Assembly (NCBI GenBank): GCA_963832355.1
Contig: CAWHTX010000014.1
Coordinates: 558,001 to 622,000, forward strand
Source of the DNA: DATFVA01 sp963832355
GTDB lineage: Bacteria > Bacteroidota > Ignavibacteria > Ignavibacteriales > Ignavibacteriaceae
DNA: 64,000 bases
Reading direction: 5' to 3'
Shown here: in pieces, positions 60,517 through 64,000 of the stretch
Position numbering within the stretch: the first letter of the stretch is position 1
Layout of the letters: every line of letters starts with the position of its first letter
The notes under the pieces: generated by a model
Told to the model about the DNA's origin: nothing
Databases searched by the model: none
The model's input: only the letters and a program-made list of their open reading frames with translations
Translations under genes and position numbers: made by a program

Positions 60517-61404
60517 ATGCAATTCCTTGAATACATATACGATTCCATTATAAATTACATTTCTAATCTGTCTTCTGCAGAGGCAGTTTCAATGATAATT
60601 ATAGCTGCTTCGGCACTTCTTTTTATCATCCTGGAGAGAATTTTTCCATACAATCAAGGCCAGAAAGTAATTAGGCAGGGTTTCTTTGACGACCTTGCTT
60701 TGTACACTATCGCTCAAAGCTATATCCTGGGAATCCTGATTTTCAACTATATAATTTATTATGTAGACAACACAACCGGTATCTCGAGGCTGAAGCTCTT
60801 TGCGGATGTTCCTATCTGGATCCAGCTGGTTTTTTTTACACTAACACATGACCTCTATATTTACTGGATGCACAGGTGGCAGCATAAAAATAAATGGCTC
60901 TGGCGCATTCACGAAGCGCACCACTCACCCCAGAAGGTCGACTGGCTTTCCGGTTCTCGCTCACATGCAATTGAAATACTTATTAACCAGACCATCGAAT
61001 TTCTTCCAATAGTTCTATTAGGCTCACCACCTGAGGTTATTGCATATAAGGGAGTTATTAGCGCATTGTGGGGTATGTATATTCATTCTAATCTTAATGT
61101 TCATACTGGCAGACTGCAGAGAGTTATTAACGGTCCCGAGATGCATCGCTGGCATCACACATTGGGGAAAGGCAGGAACAGGAACTTTGCTACGAAGCTT
61201 GCAATATGGGACTGGATGTTCGGTACTGCATACTTCCCTGTTGATGAAAAAGCAGAAAAGTATGGATTAATGTCTAAATTTCCGGAACATTATATCAGTC
61301 AGTTCTTTTATGCTTTCCGACCATTTAGAAAAAGGAAGCGCAATTCACCTCAGAAAAGTTCACCACAGCGAACCAGCCGTACATCAAAGCAGGTCATAAA
61401 TTAA
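60517..61404 (+). CDS. Membrane di-iron fatty-acid hydroxylase/sterol desaturase family protein
   Basis: 295 aa. Four hydrophobic segments in the first half (SMIIIAASALLFIILE, YILGILIFNYIIYYV, IQLVFFTLTH and LPIVLLGSPPEVI). The histidine clusters of the family are complete: His111 (THDLYIYWMHRWQHK), His119, His123, His132/135/136 (RIHEAHHSP), later HSNLNVH and MHRWHHTLG. So an oxygen-dependent di-iron hydroxylase or desaturase acting on a lipid is expected. It begins 30 nt after neuB; being last in the operon, it may modify the lipid part of the same glycolipid or be a passenger. A basic, low-complexity C-terminus (QKSSPQRTSRTSKQ) ends it. Confidence 0.88.
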   Translation: MQFLEYIYDSIINYISNLSSAEAVSMIIIAASALLFIILERIFPYNQGQKVIRQGFFDDLALYTIAQSYILGILIFNYIIYYVDNTTGISRLKLFADVPIWIQLVFFTLTHDLYIYWMHRWQHKNKWLWRIHEAHHSPQKVDWLSGSRSHAIEILINQTIEFLPIVLLGSPPEVIAYKGVISALWGMYIHSNLNVHTGRLQRVINGPEMHRWHHTLGKGRNRNFATKLAIWDWMFGTAYFPVDEKAEKYGLMSKFPEHYISQFFYAFRPFRKRKRNSPQKSSPQRTSRTSKQVIN

Positions 61405-61418
61405 TCCCGGTTTTTTAT

Positions 61419-61733
61419 CTATTTTATCATCGTCAGCAGCATTTTTGATTTCTGCTGTGCAGTTAAACCATGAGGAACATTCGGAGGAAGGATTATAATC
61501 TCACCTCCTTTTACGGTATGAGGTTCTCCCCCGATCTTAATTTCCATTTCTCCTTCAACAATATTAACAACAGCTTCAAAAGGTGAAGTATGTTCTGTTA
61601 AGGACTGTTCCTTATCAAACGCAAACAAGGTGATGTTCCCATTCGGTTTCTTTATTATCTGCCTGCTTACTATAGATCCATCCTGGTAGTTAACCGCATC
61701 CCGAAGAAGTAGTTTACTCGTTTTTTCTGTCAT
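61419..61733 (-). CDS. Small cupin-domain protein
   Basis: 104 aa, a single cupin barrel. The two cupin motifs are roughly EHTSPFEAVVNIVEGEMEI (H-x-x-x-E like, only one clear His) and GGEIIILPPNVPHGL, with His89 as likely metal ligand. Relatives are often called cupin 2 domain or DUF861-like, with no fixed reaction. Start ATG at 61733 follows AGAGA. It converges on the hydroxylase gene with 14 bp between them. The 237-bp gap on its upstream side (61734-61970) holds no gene that I can see. Confidence 0.82.
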   Translation of the reverse strand: MTEKTSKLLLRDAVNYQDGSIVSRQIIKKPNGNITLFAFDKEQSLTEHTSPFEAVVNIVEGEMEIKIGGEPHTVKGGEIIILPPNVPHGLTAQQKSKMLLTMIK

Positions 61734-61970
61734 AACATTTCTCTTTATTAAAATATTACCATGTACTTGTAGAAGAAAATTACTCCTTCCAGGCTGTGAT
61801 TACCATGACATAAGTCAATTTTCAGGAGTTTTATTAAGGACTCCCGAAATGACATGGCTGCTTCACTTAAAGCTTTAAAAAGAAATCTTTAACAGTGAAT
61901 AAGATGGTTGAGCGATAGGTCTCATAATTTTCCCTCTTCTCCCGGAAATTATATTAATCGACTTTTATTG

Positions 61971-63557
61971 TTAGCGGGCTTTCACCTCAATACTTACCTG
62001 ATCCGATTCTATTACTGAACCATTATTATCAGTCGCAGAAATAGTAATAGAATGTTTGCCTTCAGGTACATTAAACCAGACCCAGTTAAAAGGTTCCCGG
62101 GTAGAATATCCCAGGGATGCGCCATCACCAAAGAATTCGACTTTAATAATTTTGCCGCCAATATCCGAAGATTTTGTATCAATTATAATATTGGAACCCT
62201 CATTTATCCAATCCTTTTCAACAGGTTTTGTAATTTGAATTTGTGGTTTAGAACCTCCAGGTCTTTTTATCGGTTGAACGTCGGGCATATTTCCTTTATA
62301 CATTACATCTACCAGTGTACCAAAAGAATCATCGCCGCTTATCTCCCAGCACATGAGTCCTCTCAGATTGTAAGCTTTAACATAATGAGCCTTGAGGGCT
62401 ATTGATTTCTCATTATCAAATGTCCAGAAACTCTCATCTTTGGAGTTATAAAGATAGGGCGCCATCGAATAATTGTCCCAGTGAAGGTGAGTAGTATAAC
62501 CAGTTCTCTTTTTGAGCTCTGAAAATGATATAATCCCTTCTGATGAATCACCAGTAATTTTACCACCGGCCATTCGAAGTCCCAGGTTTAGAGAATCAAC
62601 TCCTCCCCACCCTCTGCCATAAAATGCAACAGCAGGAACCAATTTGGATGAACTTATCCCGTAGACATAATTCAATAGCTTTATGGTTTTATCGAAGGAA
62701 TTCCTTTCTCTGCCGAATGCCGTATCCTCTTTGGATGAAAGAAGCCCAGCCATATGTCCAGTGCGATTATTCCATCCCCCTGTATAATCATAAGTCATAA
62801 CGGTATACCAATCTAAATACTGTTGGTCATGATACAGATTATAGTAGTTCAGATATTTCTCAGTAGCCGGAATAGCGGAAGTAAGCAGTAAACCGGGACT
62901 GATAGAGTCAAGTCCGGATCTGAAAAGTGCCAGAAGCTTTGACAGATTATCATTATCAGCGGGATTATGATGGGAACTATCCTGCCCACCGTTTACAGGG
63001 TATTCCCAGTCAATATCAAACCCGTCAAATATTCCTGCTGCAGAATTGTTTCCGCCTGCTCCATCTACTTTGGGAAGATCTCCAATTATAAATCTTCTTA
63101 GACATTCAGTGACAAAAAGCTCTCTGGATTCAGATGTCCTGGCTGCATCAGAAAAATATCTGGATCCTTCCCAGCCACCTATAGAAAGAACAATCTTTAA
63201 TTCAGGATGTCTTTTCTTCAATTTCTTCAACTGGTTTAATTGTCCCCTGAGTCGGCTTACCGAGTCATCAGCAACCTCATCGATACTCATGTCCGGTGAA
63301 TATATCTGCTGATATGCAAGGTAAGGGTCGAGGAATTCAGGAAAAATCCGGCCGGATGAATCAGGCTGAGGAATGATAAAAGCATAGTTCAAAACAGTAA
63401 TCTTGTCAGCTGAGCCGGTTGTCTCTATATTCCTTACGTAATAGCGATTATTTCCCTTTGCCTGCCATTCAGGATAAAATGCAACGATTTCTTTTTTTTG
63501 AGCATTTACGAAAGGTACTATAAGCAGAATAAGAACTATAATTTCTTTTAGCGACAT
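61971..63557 (-). CDS. Secreted GH18 chitinase-family protein with Ig-like C-terminal domain
   Basis: 528 aa with a signal peptide (MSLKEIIVLILLIVPFVNAQ). The GH18 barrel at about 21-420 contains the substrate-assisted motif FDGFDIDWEYP with catalytic Glu185, IVLSIGGWEGSRYFSDAART (strand 3 SxGG), the TVMTYDYTGGWNN segment and the C-terminal LRGLMCWEISGDDS. A short linker and a C-terminal Ig-like or chitin-accessory beta sandwich of about 90 residues follow (KVEFFGDGASLGYSTREPFN, WVWFNVPEGKHSITISATDN). It probably hydrolyses chitin or peptidoglycan-like polymers outside the cell. No T9SS tail was seen. Confidence 0.92.
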   Translation of the reverse strand: MSLKEIIVLILLIVPFVNAQKKEIVAFYPEWQAKGNNRYYVRNIETTGSADKITVLNYAFIIPQPDSSGRIFPEFLDPYLAYQQIYSPDMSIDEVADDSVSRLRGQLNQLKKLKKRHPELKIVLSIGGWEGSRYFSDAARTSESRELFVTECLRRFIIGDLPKVDGAGGNNSAAGIFDGFDIDWEYPVNGGQDSSHHNPADNDNLSKLLALFRSGLDSISPGLLLTSAIPATEKYLNYYNLYHDQQYLDWYTVMTYDYTGGWNNRTGHMAGLLSSKEDTAFGRERNSFDKTIKLLNYVYGISSSKLVPAVAFYGRGWGGVDSLNLGLRMAGGKITGDSSEGIISFSELKKRTGYTTHLHWDNYSMAPYLYNSKDESFWTFDNEKSIALKAHYVKAYNLRGLMCWEISGDDSFGTLVDVMYKGNMPDVQPIKRPGGSKPQIQITKPVEKDWINEGSNIIIDTKSSDIGGKIIKVEFFGDGASLGYSTREPFNWVWFNVPEGKHSITISATDNNGSVIESDQVSIEVKAR

Positions 63558-63738
63558 ATGCAGTCTTTCATTTATCTACAAATTTAATCAACTATTTCAA
63601 ATATTAATAAAATAACGGGATTAAAGTGTCCCTAGAATATTTACTAAATATTTTGTTAATTTCTTGAGTCGAGCAAATAAAAATAATTTTGAGTGGTTTC
63701 CGCTTCACCTTCAGAGGCAGCATGAAAGGAGCACGGTT

Positions 63739-64000
63739 ATGTCTATACGTCCGGTAAAGAAGATATTAAAAGCACAGCCTACAATTGAGGGTGCCGGTGT
63801 TAATTTAAGGCGTGCGATTGGATTCGGTGATCCCACAGAAGTTGATCCATTCCTACTTCTTGATGATTTTCGTAACGAAAGACCTGAAGATTATCTTGCA
63901 GGATTCCCCTGGCATCCGCACAGAGGTATTGAAACTATTACTTATGTACTTGCCGGAAGCGTTGAACACGGCGACAGTATGGGAAATAAGGGAGTAATAT
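63739..64000 (+). CDS. Pirin family protein (5' part, cut by window edge)
   Basis: 87 codons are visible, the frame still open at position 64000. The translation starts SIRPVKKILKAQPTIEGAGV and goes on with PFLLLDDFRNERPEDYLAGF and PWHPHRGIETITYVLAGSVE, a textbook pirin/bicupin N-terminal half. His59 and His61 are the first two of the four metal ligands; the rest lie outside. The ATG at 63739 is preceded by AGGAG with 8 nt spacing. Pirins are quercetinase-like or redox-sensing proteins. The 181 bp upstream separate it from the divergent GH18 gene and must contain both promoters. Confidence 0.93.
   Translation, partial: MSIRPVKKILKAQPTIEGAGVNLRRAIGFGDPTEVDPFLLLDDFRNERPEDYLAGFPWHPHRGIETITYVLAGSVEHGDSMGNKGVI

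Overview
The window looks like a piece of the chromosome of a low-to-moderate GC, Gram-negative member of the Bacteroidota/Chlorobiota assemblage; Ignavibacteria is my best guess. The pointers are a DUF2795 acidic protein, FadL/OmpP1 and Wzi-like outer-membrane barrels, an exbB-exbD-exbD set, MutS2 with a Smr domain, an HPr kinase with no PTS genes in sight, and heavy use of TTG start codons. This placement is inference from gene content; no phylogeny could be run. I see no rRNA, tRNA, CRISPR array, insertion sequence or prophage.

Positions 1 to 43.5 kb are almost entirely minus-strand housekeeping genes in tightly packed operons. Reading from right to left they are: kup; an exonuclease-family/SDR pair; exbB-exbD-exbD closed by a terminator near 37.08 kb; yqeY-cvpA-mutS2-accC-bccP; FadL plus an SGNH lipoprotein; a SPOR lipoprotein; ssb; a CorC/HlyC protein; an MCE protein; acpS; an HNH gene; then trpS-scpA-scpB-rluB-dacB-lysS-GT2-Wzi-like-ctp-DUF3108-gamma-CA-MBL-ybeY-smg-topA-xerD-hpf-hprK-M23-DUF2795. 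This last run ends at a clear intrinsic terminator near 5.14 kb. holB, thiolase, 3-hydroxyacyl-CoA dehydrogenase and a ClC chloride channel (cut by the left edge) follow.

Positions 43.5 to 52.9 kb hold mixed strands: a frameshifted DUF4386 gene, a 551-bp intergenic region with six 11-bp AACGTT-type repeats, polA, two GT9 (heptosyltransferase-type) and one GT4 glycosyltransferase, a homocysteine methyltransferase-like gene, ispE and ldcA.

Positions 53.2 to 61.4 kb are the most interesting part: one plus-strand operon encoding a GT-B-like transferase, an SpsF-like cytidylyltransferase, a transketolase split into two genes, a class III (GSA-like) aminotransferase, a PtmA-like SDR, a KdsC-like HAD phosphatase, a NeuB-type synthase without its usual C-terminal SAF domain, and a membrane di-iron hydroxylase. 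Read together they suggest a PEP-derived, CMP-activated ulosonic/nonulosonic-type sugar made by a non-canonical route that uses a transketolase. A cupin gene, a GH18 chitinase-like gene and the start of a pirin gene close the window.
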